Shown here one piece after another: positions 45,691-57,354 of a stretch of 64,000 nt of DNA. Position numbers and translations under genes: made by a program. The first letter of the stretch is position 1. Every line of letters starts with the position of its first letter. The notes beneath the pieces are model-generated. The model saw only the letters and a program-made list of their open reading frames with translations. It had not been told where the DNA came from and made no database searches. The DNA lies in NCBI RefSeq assembly GCF_020379485.1, contig NC_063450.1:32526137-32590136 (forward strand). The letters are read 5' to 3'. Origin of the DNA: Brassica napus (taxonomy: Eukaryota > Streptophyta > Magnoliopsida > Brassicales > Brassicaceae).

Positions 45691-46250
45691 GAGCATGATT
45701 AATGAAATGTTTTCAAGGTGGGTTCTTAGCAGAATATAAGAATTTGTCTCTTAACTTTTAACTAAAAAAGCTAAGAACCGGTTCTAAAGACCATCATTAA
45801 CCTCAGTCTCTTAACTAGGGTTCTTAGCCCCAGTTTCTTAGCTTCGGTTAAGAGACGTTTCTTAGCTTTTCTTAGATCTTAACTAAGAAAAGTTAAGAAC
45901 TGTCTCTTAAATAAGAGATATAAGGGCATGATTAACCCCCGTCTCTTAGTTGGGGTTCTTAACTCATGATTTGACACTTTTTTTTTACACTTTTCGGCTA
46001 AGAAACGGCTCTTATATCTCTTGTTTAAGCGACGGTTCTTAGTTGAAACTAAGAATCCCAGTTAAGAGACTTATTATTTTAGCTGATGGTCTAAGAGCCG
46101 TCTCTTAGCTGAAAAGTGTAAAAAAAAAGTGTCAAATCATAAGTTAAGAACCCTGGCTAAGAGACCGGGTTAATCATGCCCTAAATATTTTATTTAAGAA
46201 CCGGTTCTTAGTTTTCTTAGTTAAAAATTAAGAGACTGATTCTAATCCTC
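45691..46250. mobile_element. Outer MITE of a nested hairpin cluster
   Basis: Begins GAGCATGATTAATG after TAA, contains GTCTCTTAACTTTTAACTAA and AAGAACCGGTTCT, and ends with the inverted partner text around 46190-46250. It is related to the MITE at 62017-62221 but is larger, because other pieces and the inner MITE (45924-46181) are inserted. The right limit is approximate. Confidence 0.6.
45924..46181. mobile_element. Inner PIF/Harbinger-type MITE with long inverted arms
   Basis: 258 bp with ends GGGCATGATTAACCC and GGGTTAATCATGCCC, arms that pair over about 110 bp, and the duplication TAA at 45921-45923 and 46182-46184. Arm features include TGACACTTTTTTT and its complement AAAAAAAGTGTCA. 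It would transcribe as a long near-perfect hairpin. Confidence 0.88.
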
Positions 46251-48015
46251 TCTCTACACACACTAGGCATAATTTGTACTATATTTTACTTATTCTTTTA
46301 TATCAATATTTGTAAAAAAAAGTTATAAAGTCATCAGTACTAAAAGCCATTTGATCCCAATTTCTACTTAATATTCACTTCGCTCCCCTTATCTAATCTT
46401 TTGGATCAAGGGTTGACATGACCTTCTGTACTATAGACGTCCACATGCAATGTGCCTAGACTATTGGACTCATCAATCAACACAACAAACTAATTTACGT
46501 CATCAATTTTTACACATCGCGTTTAATTAGAAGAGATTACGTGCAAATAACCAAATCACGTTTAAAATAAATGTATCTAACTAATGAAAAATATATGTTC
46601 AATCTTCTCAAATTTGAAAGATGTTACTGTTACGAAATTAAATTGACATTCGTTAACAAATAATGATACAATATATTATGTACACAAACATAAAAATACT
46701 AAATAAAAATATGGTCGAATAAATCACGTAAAAATATTTTTTTAAATCTATATAATGCACTACGAAATTTCAAAAAATATGTCCAACAGTTCTTAATATA
46801 TGCTAAATTTTGAATCATATAAATATAAAATAAAAAAATGGTTTGGGGGCGGCGCGTTGGTTAAACTGTAGTTTTTATTATAACAAATAACTATGGATTA
46901 AATTTTGTCAAAAAAATAAATAAATAACTATGGATTAAACCTTTCATAAAAAAAAAACCCTATGGATATGAAAGTATACAAACACATCACGATTCCAAAT
47001 TTAATCGGTCTTTTGTTACTGATTTTAAATATTTTAAATATATATTTTTTTTTGTTAAAAGAGTTCGTTAGGGAAAATGTGCTTCTTCTTTTTGTTTGTT
47101 TGACTTTATGTTTGGGTTTTAATGATTGGATACCTGAATTTACGCCGGAGATTTTCTCCAAGATCCAAAGACTTCAGGTTTGAGATCTTCTCACGTGAGC
47201 TCTTTAATTACCCTACGTAATCAATCTTATCGTACCCTTATCGGTTTGAATAAGGACAGATTTTCCTAATGCAATATCTGAAATAATTTTGGTTTAGCTT
47301 GGTGTTTACCGTTAATTTTGGTTTTCTGATAACCGTGGTAATCCCAAAGACTTTCTGGATCCACAGATTAATCCCAAAAGATCTTATATCCCGATACACA
47401 AGTAATCCATCAATATAACATTGCTAGATGGCCAAGGTGAATCGACCCCCAGACAGATGTTCCAGCTGGAGCTCATTTACCCTATACCAAGACAACATGG
47501 CTTATTAAATTTATATCATTATATGTATTTCGAAACCATTTTTTGGTTATCCAGTAAGATCTATACTAGTAAAAGAGAAATATTCTAAAAAAATCTGTTT
47601 ATTCAAAATTATTGCACTCTTTCATTAGACTAATAATACTTTGATCTTACTTTAAATTTATAATAAGAATATGTTACCATATTTTTCTTTAACAATAATT
47701 TATTCAGGTCCACCTCTTTTTGTACACATTAATATTTTACCTTATACATCTACATTTTATTTAGTACAACCTTATAGTACATGAAAATATGAAAATTCTC
47801 CTTCAATATCTCATGTTTACCTTATAATTTACGTATATATCAAGTGAGTCATGTATTTTATACTATAAAATATTAGAATATATATTTTATACAATTATGA
47901 AATTTTGGCCTTCTTATGTATGTTTATACTATATAATATTAGAATGTCAAATTATTGCCTTTCTTACGTTTTATAGAATATCATTTAACCGTTCCAATCT
48001 AAATGTATCACTACA
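46251..48015. other. AT-rich intergenic DNA, no gene found
   Basis: An open frame of 73 codons at 46962-47183 is hydrophobic and has no recognisable relatives; I do not call it. Nothing else stood out. Confidence 0.45.
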
Positions 48016-48768
48016 TCTCGATCCGCGCAACCGTACGGATTTTTGTTTTTATTTATTTTTATATAAATATTTTGTGTTCAATTCTAAATTGGTATATATT
48101 ATAATGTATATATGTGTCTATCAATTTTTAAAACATAATAATTTTACTGTATATTTTTTTCATTGAATAGATTGTTTCAAACTTTGACATGTATTTGTAT
48201 ATTCTTCTATATATATATATTTTCGGATTATTATTTCATTATTAAAATCGTAACTATATATATAAAGATTAGTAAAATATTGTTTTATTGTCATATTAAA
48301 AGATATTATAACATTTCACGAATTTAGAAAGTTTCAAAAAAAATAAACTTTTCGCTTCATAGATTTATATTATCGAGTAAATAATTAAACATTTAGTTTT
48401 TGTTTAATTTTTAAAATAAACTATATAGTTTAAAATTTGTTTTCATTGGTTTTAGGTAATAAAGATTAATCATTGTTAGATAATATGATTTTTGTTATTT
48501 AAAAAAAAAACCTTTATAATTTTAAAAGTTAACATCGACAAATATTTAAATATTTAGCATATAGAGGTATAGTATTACGACATTAAATTATATCTATTTA
48601 ATTTATATTATCAATAAATCCAATGGATCATCTATTGTTTAAATCCAATTATTGATATCCCAATAAAAATTCCGTTAGACCCAAAATTTAAATGATAATA
48701 TTAGATATTAAATGTAACATGACTTTTTAGGAATAGGTCCATTAGATTCATTTTTAAAAAAAAATCAC
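48016..48768 (-). mobile_element. Helitron-like non-autonomous element, copy B
   Basis: About 753 bp, a second copy of 33611-34347, with GATCCGCGCAACCG at the low end, the same internal text (GAATAGATTGTTTCAAACTT, AACATCGACAAATATTTAAA) and the same limits. It differs by scattered substitutions and small indels. The terminal hairpin is more decayed than in copy A. Confidence 0.55.
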
Positions 48769-48815
48769 GGGCTTTTCCCAAATATGACTCAAAACTTAAA
48801 GTCAAACACAAAACC

Positions 48816-49990
48816 AACCCATGTTTTTTTTGGAACTTTGACTTTCCTCTTTCACCCCCAAAGTTCAGATTATTCACGAAAACGTCATCACTTTTTTTTT
48901 TTTGAAAATGCATATTTTACTCTATCACCCTCATCTTCCTCAAGTATTCACAATATTATCATTCCATCAATACACCAACCACCATGAACAACCAATTTGA
49001 AGCTGTTAATGCACCTAAAAATTGATTTACACTCTTTCTTTTTCAATTCTTATGAACCAAAAACAACATCTCTTTACTTTCTCTCCATATTCATCCAAAA
49101 AAACCAAAGATTTTGATTCTAAAATTTTTATGGTTCATAGAGCCATTGAAGCTTACGATTCTTGGTGGGTCACTTTTGTTTGAGATTCTGGGTGTTTGGA
49201 CAATACTTTTGTGTGCTAAACAAGTTATCTCACTGGTTGAAATTATGAAATTAGTTTTGTTCCAGATCTGTTCGTCCGGAAGTCGTCTAGCTGTAGACGA
49301 CTTACATGGAAGTCTTCTGGTCAATACAGAGGTTAATTTGCAATTGACTTTTAAATGTGTTTTTCTAGACGACTTACATGGAAGTCGTCCATCTTTGTTT
49401 GTTAAAAAAAATTCGAGACGACTTCCATGTAAGTCGTCTAAGGTAAACAGGTTGGTTTTGCATTTGACCGGTTTGTGTCAGAAATTTGACTTTTCTGAAC
49501 GACTTACATGTAAGTCGTCCAGTAGAAAATTAAAAAATCAATATTTTTTTATAGCTAGATGACTTCCATGTAAATAGTCTAGGGTTAGTTTTGCAATTGA
49601 AAAATAAAACAAAAAAAAAATATTTTTGTCTAGACGACTCACACGGACTTCCACGAAAGTTGTCCATGATTTTATTCCGAGATTCTGGTCAAATCTTGCT
49701 TATCTGGGATGACTTTCATGTAAGTCGTCGGACGGACGACTTCCGTGTCAGTCGTCTAGAAAAAAATAATTTTTTTGTTCTATTTTTCAATTACAAAACT
49801 AACCTGAGACGACTTACAAGGAAGTCGTCTCGGTATAACAAAATATTGATTTTTTAAATTTCTGCGGGACGACTTACATGTAAGTCGTACAGGAAAAGTC
49901 AAATTTCTGACACAATCCGGTCAAATCCAAAACTAACCTATTTTCTCTAAACGACTTACATGGAAGTCGTCTCGATTTTTTTTTACTATA
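48816..49990. mobile_element. Palindrome-rich foldback element, copy 1
   Basis: The left part (AACCCATG..., ACCATGAACAACCAATT at about 48981) is shared with copy 2 at 50472. The right part contains about eleven near-palindromes of about 22 bp with the form GACGACTT-acatgg-AAGTCGTC. Segments 49412-49649 and 49741-49985 are reverse complements of each other. No protein is encoded. I do not recognise the family. Confidence 0.65.
49274..49970. repeat. Array of ~22-bp near-palindromes
   Basis: Units lie near 49274, 49366, 49416, 49497, 49556, 49631, 49707, 49730, 49808, 49867 and 49949. Each pairs GACGACTT with AAGTCGTC around a 4-6 bp centre (ACATGG, CCATGT or ACATGT). The 40-75 bp spacers recur in inverted pairs, for example GTCAGAAATTTGACTTTTC and its complement. 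Confidence 0.85.
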
Positions 49991-50471
49991 AAATCTAGCC
50001 TTGATTAAATATGGTAAAAAACAATAATTGCATAATATAAATGTATTTTGCTTTTACATGAAATTTGTTTTTTTTTTTCAACACATGAAATCTTATTGCT
50101 TAGATTTATATATTTTTTCTTTTAAAAAAATATCATATATGAATAAATTTATGATATTTTGTTAAATTTATAATTAGTGGTCTAACATAGATCTTTTTAT
50201 GGTAGATACAAATTAGGATCCTAAATTAATAGATTAGACTAGATTTTGACCCGCACGTCCGTGCTGATATTTTTTCATCTTATCAATGTATCTGATATTG
50301 GTACATATATTTTAAATATAAAATTTATATTTTAGTGTTGTATATTGTGTAACTCTATAATATTATTGTTTATACTTCTTATTTGGCATTATTAATATAT
50401 AGTGATTTGTTTCGTACATTTTATTTTGTTATTATTTTTATCATTTACGGATATATTTTTGAGTTAGGTAT
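49991..50471 (-). mobile_element. Helitron 3' end, minus strand, in AT-rich DNA
   Basis: On the minus strand GCACGGACGTGCGGGTCAAA is followed by ATCTAG and T, ending at 50239. This is a canonical Helitron 3' terminus. The element body would extend to higher coordinates, into copy 2 of the palindrome-rich element, so the two could be parts of one unit. The 5' end was not found. Confidence 0.55.
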
Positions 50472-51712
50472 AACCCATGTGTTTTTTTGAAACTTTTTTT
50501 TCCCTATTCACCCTAGAAATTCGAGTTATTCACGAAAATGCCATTAGTTTTTTTTTCTTTTTTTTTGAAAATGAGTCTTTTACCTTATCATCCTCATATT
50601 AACCAAGTATTTACAATATTGCCATTGTCATTGCCATAAATACCCTAACCACCATGAACAACCAATTCGAAGCTCTTAATGCACCAAAGTTTCGATTCTT
50701 ACTCTTCATATCTCATTACTTATGCACACAAATCACATCTCTTTCATTCTCTCTTCAAATTCATCAAAAAAATCAAAATTTTGATTCCAAATTTTGTAAG
50801 GTTCATAGAGACATTGAAACTCATGATTTGCGGTCATTAATGACTTGGTAGCTTTTGTAGTGTAGTTTTGGGTCCTTGGAGATGTTAAGCAAGTCATCTC
50901 ACAGGTTCAAGGTATGAAATCGTTTTTTTTCTCACACCTGTTCGCGAAGACTTTCAAAAGATTTTGGGAAGACTTTTAGAAGACTTCGCTAGATGTGTTC
51001 TACATCAAGAAGACTTCCTTGGAAATTCTACCTTTCCTTTATTAAAAAGAAGCAAAAAAATCCCAGAGAATCGGATAAACAAATTAGTTTTGCAATTGAC
51101 CGAAGTTTGTCAGAAATTTGACTTTTTGTAAAAGACTTTTCAGGAAAAACTTCTATAGAAGTTTTTTGAAAGTTATTCCGAAGTCTTCTTAGTTTCGAAT
51201 GAAGTCTACGTGGGTTACTTTTACAATTAAAAAATAATAGTAAAATATTTAATACTAATGAGAAGACTTCTAAAGAAGTCATAAGTCTTCTAAAATTTTA
51301 TTTCGGGTTTTGGTCAAACCTTTGGTTACGAGAGAAGACTTCTCTGAAAAAGTCCAATATAGTCAATTGCAAAAGTATCTCAGGTAGACTTTTTGCAAAA
51401 TTGAGAAGACTTTCAGAAAACTTCTATAGACGTCTTCCCCGATAAGATTTTCGGAGAATTCTTCTATAAAAAGTCAAATTTCTGACAAATTTGGTCAATT
51501 GCAAAACTAATTTATTTATCCGATAAGACTTCTCGAGAAGTTTTCTCTGGCATATTCGAGAATTTTTCAAATTCAAAAGTAAGGCAATATTTACAAAGGA
51601 AAACTTCTTAAGATGTCTTTTGTAGAGTAGACTTCCTAAGAAGTTTTCCTTCGTAAATTTGCAATTGCAAAAATGACCTAAATAGAAAACTTGGTACGTC
51701 AATGTTTAATAA
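50472..51712. mobile_element. Palindrome-rich foldback element, copy 2 (diverged)
   Basis: It shares the left part with copy 1 (ACCATGAACAACCAATTCGA near 50652, TCACAGGTTCAAGGTATGAA). Its palindromic units have drifted to AGAAGACTT/AAGTCTTCT. Arms 51072-51130 and 51463-51522 are inverted copies (TTGCAATTGACC with TTTGTCAGAAATTTGACTTT). No protein is encoded. Confidence 0.6.
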
Positions 51713-52419
51713 ACTTTCATTTTCTCTACAATTAAAATGACTTTTTAATATTTTCTTATTAGTTCATATGTATTAGTCAATATTGGGGCTCCTGGATGAA
51801 ATTCATAACTTATTTGGTGATAATTATGAGATTTCAAATATTTATGTTTGCTAATGTTTCTAGCTAATCCGAGAAAAATTTTTAAGAAGTCTTCTATGTT
51901 AGATTTTCAAGAGTGTTAAGTAACTTCAAAGTATGTTTTTAACTTTCAAAAGTGTTAAGTAACTTCATAAATATCAAGTCATGTGGTTTAATATGTCTTT
52001 TTTATCATAAGAGATATTTTTTTAACTTACATGACATTTAAAATTTCAACTTTCACTTAAAATTCAAGTTTGATCTTTTATGAATTTGATTAAGTTTTCT
52101 TGTGAAGTTTTCTCTCTTAGTTTTAGTAAATTTGACTAAGTTTTGTGTTGTTGTGTTTTGTTATGAGTGGGTAAAATGGTTAAAACAAAATTCTTGGTAT
52201 GTTGTATCAATAACTTCAATAATGTCAAGTACTTTTGGCAAAACATGAACCTATTTACCAAATTCTTTTGATTAACATCTCTTCAAGTTTACAATATAAT
52301 TCATAAATAAAATAATACACATACAAATCATAAAACAGAGCATAAACAAAAATATTACACATGGAGCTAGATATCATTCATCAGCATAGATAAGTTTAGA
52401 CTCCACTTGACATCATTCC

Positions 52420-52985
52420 TTTGTACCACTTTGGGCAGAAGACTTCGAAAGACTTTCTGAAGTCTTCCAAGATTCTTCTGAGAGTCTTCCAAGAGTCTTC
52501 TGAGAAGCATGATTCAGATCTGAAAAAATCTGCATATTCAAAAGCATTCAATTGACTTCAAAACAGAGAAAGCTTCAAAAATATTTTTTTATGCCTAAAT
52601 AATAAACAAAACAATCAAATTATGTTGAATTTATAAATTTTTAGAATCTGATAGTAAAAATACACAAAATACTTATCCAAAATTTGTATCACTTTGGGCA
52701 GAAAACTTCGAAAGACTTTCTGAAGACTTTGTGGGACATGTTCTAGCATAAAATGCATTAGAAGACTTACCTAGAAGTCTTCCGAGGGTCTTCCGAAAAG
52801 TGTGTCTCAGATCTGAAAAACCTGCAAATTTAAAAATATTCAAATGGCTTCAAAACAGAGAAAAACTTCAAAAATATAACGTTATGCTTAAATAATAAAC
52901 AAAACAGTCACATTATGTTGAATCTATAACTTTTTAGAATCTAATATATAAAACACACAATAATACTTATCCAAAATTTATAGAT
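52420..52985. repeat. Direct duplication, unit ~280 bp
   Basis: Two units, about 52420-52690 and 52690-52985, both start near CACTTTGGGCAGAA(G/A)ACTTCG and contain GACTTTCTGAAG, CAGATCTGAAAAA, AATAATAAACAAAACA and ACTTATCCAAAATTT. They carry the same AAGACTT/AAGTCTT words as copy 2, so the palindrome-rich family extends to about 53470. Confidence 0.75.
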
Positions 52986-54881
52986 CTATCTTTGAAGCAG
53001 TGAAAGATGAGAACCATGTAATGAAAAACCTACAAAAAGAATATAAGTTAGTGAGAAGGCTTAAGAAAAAAATGAGAAATAGATTTAAAGTTTGGTGTTT
53101 TGATGTTCAAAGAGATTATAGAGAGGTTGGAGAGTTTTAGAATGAGAAACATTACATTTTTGTTATAGCCATTTGAGAGTAAGAAAAAAAATGTGTAAAT
53201 TTTCTTTATATATGAAGACAAAAATTTTATTTAGGTTAAATATTTTCGATACAGAATTTTTCTAGACTCTAAAATAAAATACATGAAAAAACTTCTTGAA
53301 GACTTCGATTTAAGCGGGAAACTTTAATTATACTAAATTTTAGGCAGAAAACATAAATTCTACAAACATTTAGGCGGAAATATGGCAGAAAACTTCTTGG
53401 GAAGTCTTCTTTGAGTCTTTTTGGAAAGTCTTCTGAAAGTCTTCTTGGGATGTCTGCTAGAAGTCGTCGAAACCATAGTATAATCAAATAACTAACTAAA
53501 TAACAAATAAAAATTCATAAAATTTAAAATCAACTTATAAAGTGTTTAATATACACAAAGCTAAACACATTTAGGTCAAAATGTTTTTTTTTAAGTTAAG
53601 ATTCCAAAATCTAACCCTAAATACAAGCAATACTATATCATAAGTTACTAAACCATAAACCAAAGTCTTCTCGGAGTTTTCCAGACCATATAATTAAATA
53701 ACTAGGCAAAAAACACTTCCTTAAAATTAAAAAAAACTTAAAAAGTGTTTAAATTAAGTTATTAGATAGTCACTAAACAGATATATATATAGGTCAAACT
53801 AAAAAAAATTTAAAAAAATAAAATTTCAAAATCTAACCCTAAGAATACCAACAATATTATAACATATGTTACTAAACCTTAAACCAAAGGTTATCATGAT
53901 TCAGTCTACATTCACTCTCTATGTTAAAAATAGTTCAATTTTAGTAAAACAAAATTTTATTTGTCATATTTAATTTATAAATCACTTCTATTATATACAA
54001 TAGAAATTATAATTATAAAATTTATAAAAATAGTATATATATATTTTTTTCTTGTTTTAGAATAAAATTTTAATTAACATTGATTTATAATTATATTACT
54101 AATTACAAAACTAATAATGTGTTATTTTATAAAAACATTTAAATTTTTAGTAAGATTTTGTTAAATTCTTTCTCAACTGATTTTATTACAATTTAAAAAA
54201 TTTAAATTTATAATTGGTTTATTATTAATGTAAGTAATCAAATATGTCATATTGACATATTAAGTAATTAAATATGTCATCAAAATAGGACCATAAGTTA
54301 GTAGATTAGATAACGAAATTGTTTTTTTTAGTGTGGTAAGGTTTGGTTCACGGTCCGGATATTTGTCCAAACCTATACAATATTTTATATTAAAATTTGT
54401 TTGAGCTAATTTATTTAACTGCAAAAAAAAAATCCGTGCTTTCCAAGCGCGAGTTAAAATCTAATAGATACATTAAAGCTAATACATTGCTAATTAATCC
54501 ACCTTGTTTCAACCAAACACCCAAAATCAACACTCTAATTAGTACACTAATTTTACTATTAATTTCTCACTAACACAATTATATACAATTTTTGAAAAAT
54601 TGTTGTCTAATTTTATATAAATAGTAATCTTAGTAATCTTTGAAAAATTGTTGTGTAATTTCTTACTAACACAATTATATACAATTTTTGAAAAATTGTT
54701 GTGTAATTTTAAACTCAATCAAACAAAAAGTCATATAAAACTTTTTGAAAAATCGGATAAGGCGGTAGAGTATATATAAAAAAAGATTTGAACGTAATAA
54801 GTTTTCTCTGTTAATTTTAAATGTGATTTACATTAAAATGATGATAAGCTGAAATTTGATATACAGAAATAAAAGAAATGT
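52986..54881. other. AT-rich intergenic DNA with palindrome-family remnants
   Basis: GAAGTCTTCT-type words continue to about 53470. Beyond that I see no gene. A weak Helitron-like end (GAGTTAAAATCTAA) lies at about 54450-54463. A short tandem of AATTTTTGAAAAATTGTTGT recurs three times at 54590-54710. Confidence 0.45.
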
Positions 54882-54886
54882 AAATC

Positions 54887-55142
54887 TGTTATAAACCAAA
54901 TGATGATCGACCATGGACCAGCCCGTACTGCAGGCCCAATCCGGGACATGATAAAGACAACCAGAGACTATGTGTTTATCTAGTATATATTCCATGTATA
55001 TCTGTATCATAGTGTTTATCCTTATCCTTATCTTGTTAAGATAAACATGACCTTATGACGGTCTAATACCTTGTATATATATGGACCTTCTGGTCGACAC
55101 TAATGGTAACCGAAGTATTTCTCCAACACTTCATTTACAACA
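54887..55142 (+). repeat. Copia 5' LTR
   Basis: 256 bp, TG...CA. Contains TATATATATGG (likely TATA region) near 55075 and TTATCCTTATCCTTATCTTG. Pairs with 60732-60987. Confidence 0.93.
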
Positions 55143-56655
55143 CGTTATCAGCACGACGTTGCTCTTGTAAACCCTAACCCTAAAAACAAGAAATAAATCC
55201 GAGCAGCAAAAACCCTAATTCCCGACAAACTTCAAACAGCTCTATCCCTCAACTCCGGTGGATCCAGACGACGAGCCAGATACCAAATTAAAGCTCTTGA
55301 CGAGACGAAGCCAACGCCGCTAACCCCGCATCAATCGGAGTTCGGACGCGCCCCCACGCTCAGCTACAATACATGCGGAAAATTTGTTCCAGAAACCAAA
55401 ATCTCTCTCAACCATATACCAGTCTCCTATTCCAACAAGCAGCAACAAAAAAATAATTCCGAGCAATCCATCAGCTAACCAGGAAGATCTCTAACTGATA
55501 GACCGATCAACCCATCAAAAGTTTTCAGGTATCATCGAAAACTCATCTAAAACCCATAAAGTATTAAATACCCCCATCCGCAGCCATGTAGCTATATTTA
55601 GCAACATGTCTCTGCAAATAAAATAAAACCAGAAACCATAAACTCTTTAAAATCTCGAACCTGAACTTGTTTTGAACCTGTTCTTAATCTGAAACTGATT
55701 TTAAAATTGTTTAAAACTTTTCCTGATGATAGTTTCACATTAGAACTGTTTAGGATTGAAAGTTAAACAATTTTTTTTTAAAATCTGACTGCTATATGTT
55801 GAAAGAAACCGACTGTTACTTGCTTAAACTTATCATTATTGTCCTGTTTAATGTTCTTATCTGATCTGAATCAACTAGAACTGTTAAGGACTGCATGTTA
55901 CATAATTTTTTTTGAAAATCTGATCATGGTTTCATAAATTAATCCGAGGTTTTACCTTTTGTTCTTGTCTGAGAAATTTGTTTTCCTGATGATTGATAAC
56001 GACTAGAACTTGATTAGGATTGAAAAAAAATATTTTTTTTAATATTTAAAATCGAAATATCAGAGATATATCTGAGAAAATATATTTATTTTTAAATCGA
56101 ACAGTATATAATAAATTGCTTGAATAAATCAAATCTTCCTGATTTATTCTTTTTAAGTCACAATAATTTCTGATTTGATATTTTTTCGAAAAAAATAATA
56201 ATAAATATATGGTATATTTTTCGAAAATCCTAACCTGATTTCATGATTGAATTGGTTTGCTTGATTGCATATTGTTTGCATACTAATATTGCATACTGAA
56301 CATGAAATCTCGACTGTTAGGGATATAGATCATTCATAGTTTTCAAGCAATCTGATCTGAACTGAAAAAAAAAAATCATTATACTAAATGATCCGATCCA
56401 ATGGGATGAAGAAAATATGGAACATTTTCCTGATCATCTAAGATAGAATCCCTAAAGGCCTTGAAACCTTGTGTTTGAAATAAGAGGACCTTAAATCTGA
56501 AAAATACATTGATCCACACCTTAAACCGTATGGTTTTAAGAAAATGCATCATTTAGAAATTTTTTTTCTTTTGGTCCGTGTGTGGCATTGATATGAAGCA
56601 TGAAAAATTTCAAAAAGATTACTTGATTAAGACCTGTTTTGAATAATGATTTCAG
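55143..56655 (+). other. Copia untranslated leader
   Basis: About 1.5 kb between the 5' LTR and gag. It begins with the putative primer-binding site and is C-rich at first (to about 55520), then AT-rich. It contains repeated words such as TCTGATC and AACTAGAACT. The leader is unusually long for a copia element, and I see no coding sequence in it. Confidence 0.6.
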
Positions 56656-57354
56656 ATGTCGAGTTTCATACCCTCAGATTACAAAGCCCTTGATCTCTCT
56701 GGAGATAATTATCTTGATTGGGCTATAAACACTTCAGCCGTCTTGAAGTCTAGAGGACTTGGGAAGTGCATCAAGTATGGCAATGACACCCTTGCGTGTG
56801 AAAGACACAGAGCCATAATGATTATGCGACACCATCTCTGTGAGGACCTAAGAGACGAGTTTGGATATGTTAATGATCCTCATAATCTCTGGTCATTTTT
56901 GAATTCTAGATTCTGTGAGCCATTGTTGCACGAATCCAAGAAAAAATGGGAAGCTCTAAGGTTCCAGGATTATGAATCCGTGGACAATTATCACTCTGAT
57001 CTTATGAGAATCACCTATAGTCTTAGACTATGTGGTGAATTGGTAACAAACGAGGATTTGTTAAACAAAACTCGTGACACATTCCATTCAGAGGAAGTGT
57101 TGTTATCACATCAGGCCAAAGGTTTCACCACCTATTATGACCTGTTCTCATATTTATTAGACATTGAGCAAAAGAAGCAGAAAAGGATGGATAACATCAG
57201 ACGGTTTAATGACATCATGGAGATATATTATGAAGTACTAGACAGTGAGATGAAAATCCCTGAAGCTAATAAAGCCACATTTGATAAGAAGAGATCTGAG
57301 GAGGATTCCGAGTGGACACTCATGGACCATGAGGTCGGATTATACATTGAATAA
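56656..57354 (+). CDS. Copia Gag protein, intact 232-residue frame
   Basis: The start MSSFIPSDYKALDLSGDNYL and DWAINTSAVLKSRGLGKCI, then MRHHLCEDLRDEFGYV, LWSFLNSRF and KKKWEALRFQDYESVDNYHS, are typical of the alpha-helical copia Gag (UBN2 type). YDLFSYLLDIEQKKQKRMDN follows. No CCHC zinc knuckle is seen, and the frame ends in TAA, whereas the family normally reads on into protease and pol. So this is Gag alone, with a shortened C-terminus. Confidence 0.85.
   Translation: MSSFIPSDYKALDLSGDNYLDWAINTSAVLKSRGLGKCIKYGNDTLACERHRAIMIMRHHLCEDLRDEFGYVNDPHNLWSFLNSRFCEPLLHESKKKWEALRFQDYESVDNYHSDLMRITYSLRLCGELVTNEDLLNKTRDTFHSEEVLLSHQAKGFTTYYDLFSYLLDIEQKKQKRMDNIRRFNDIMEIYYEVLDSEMKIPEANKATFDKKRSEEDSEWTLMDHEVGLYIE

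Noticed and set aside
46962..47183. Hydrophobic 73-codon gene
   Set aside because: The hydrophobic character follows from T-rich DNA; nothing supports transcription or similarity.
49274..49970. CRISPR-like array (22-bp palindromic repeats with spacers)
   Set aside because: The DNA is plant nuclear, spacers recur as inverted pairs, spacing is uneven and there are no cas genes; it is a foldback repeat.
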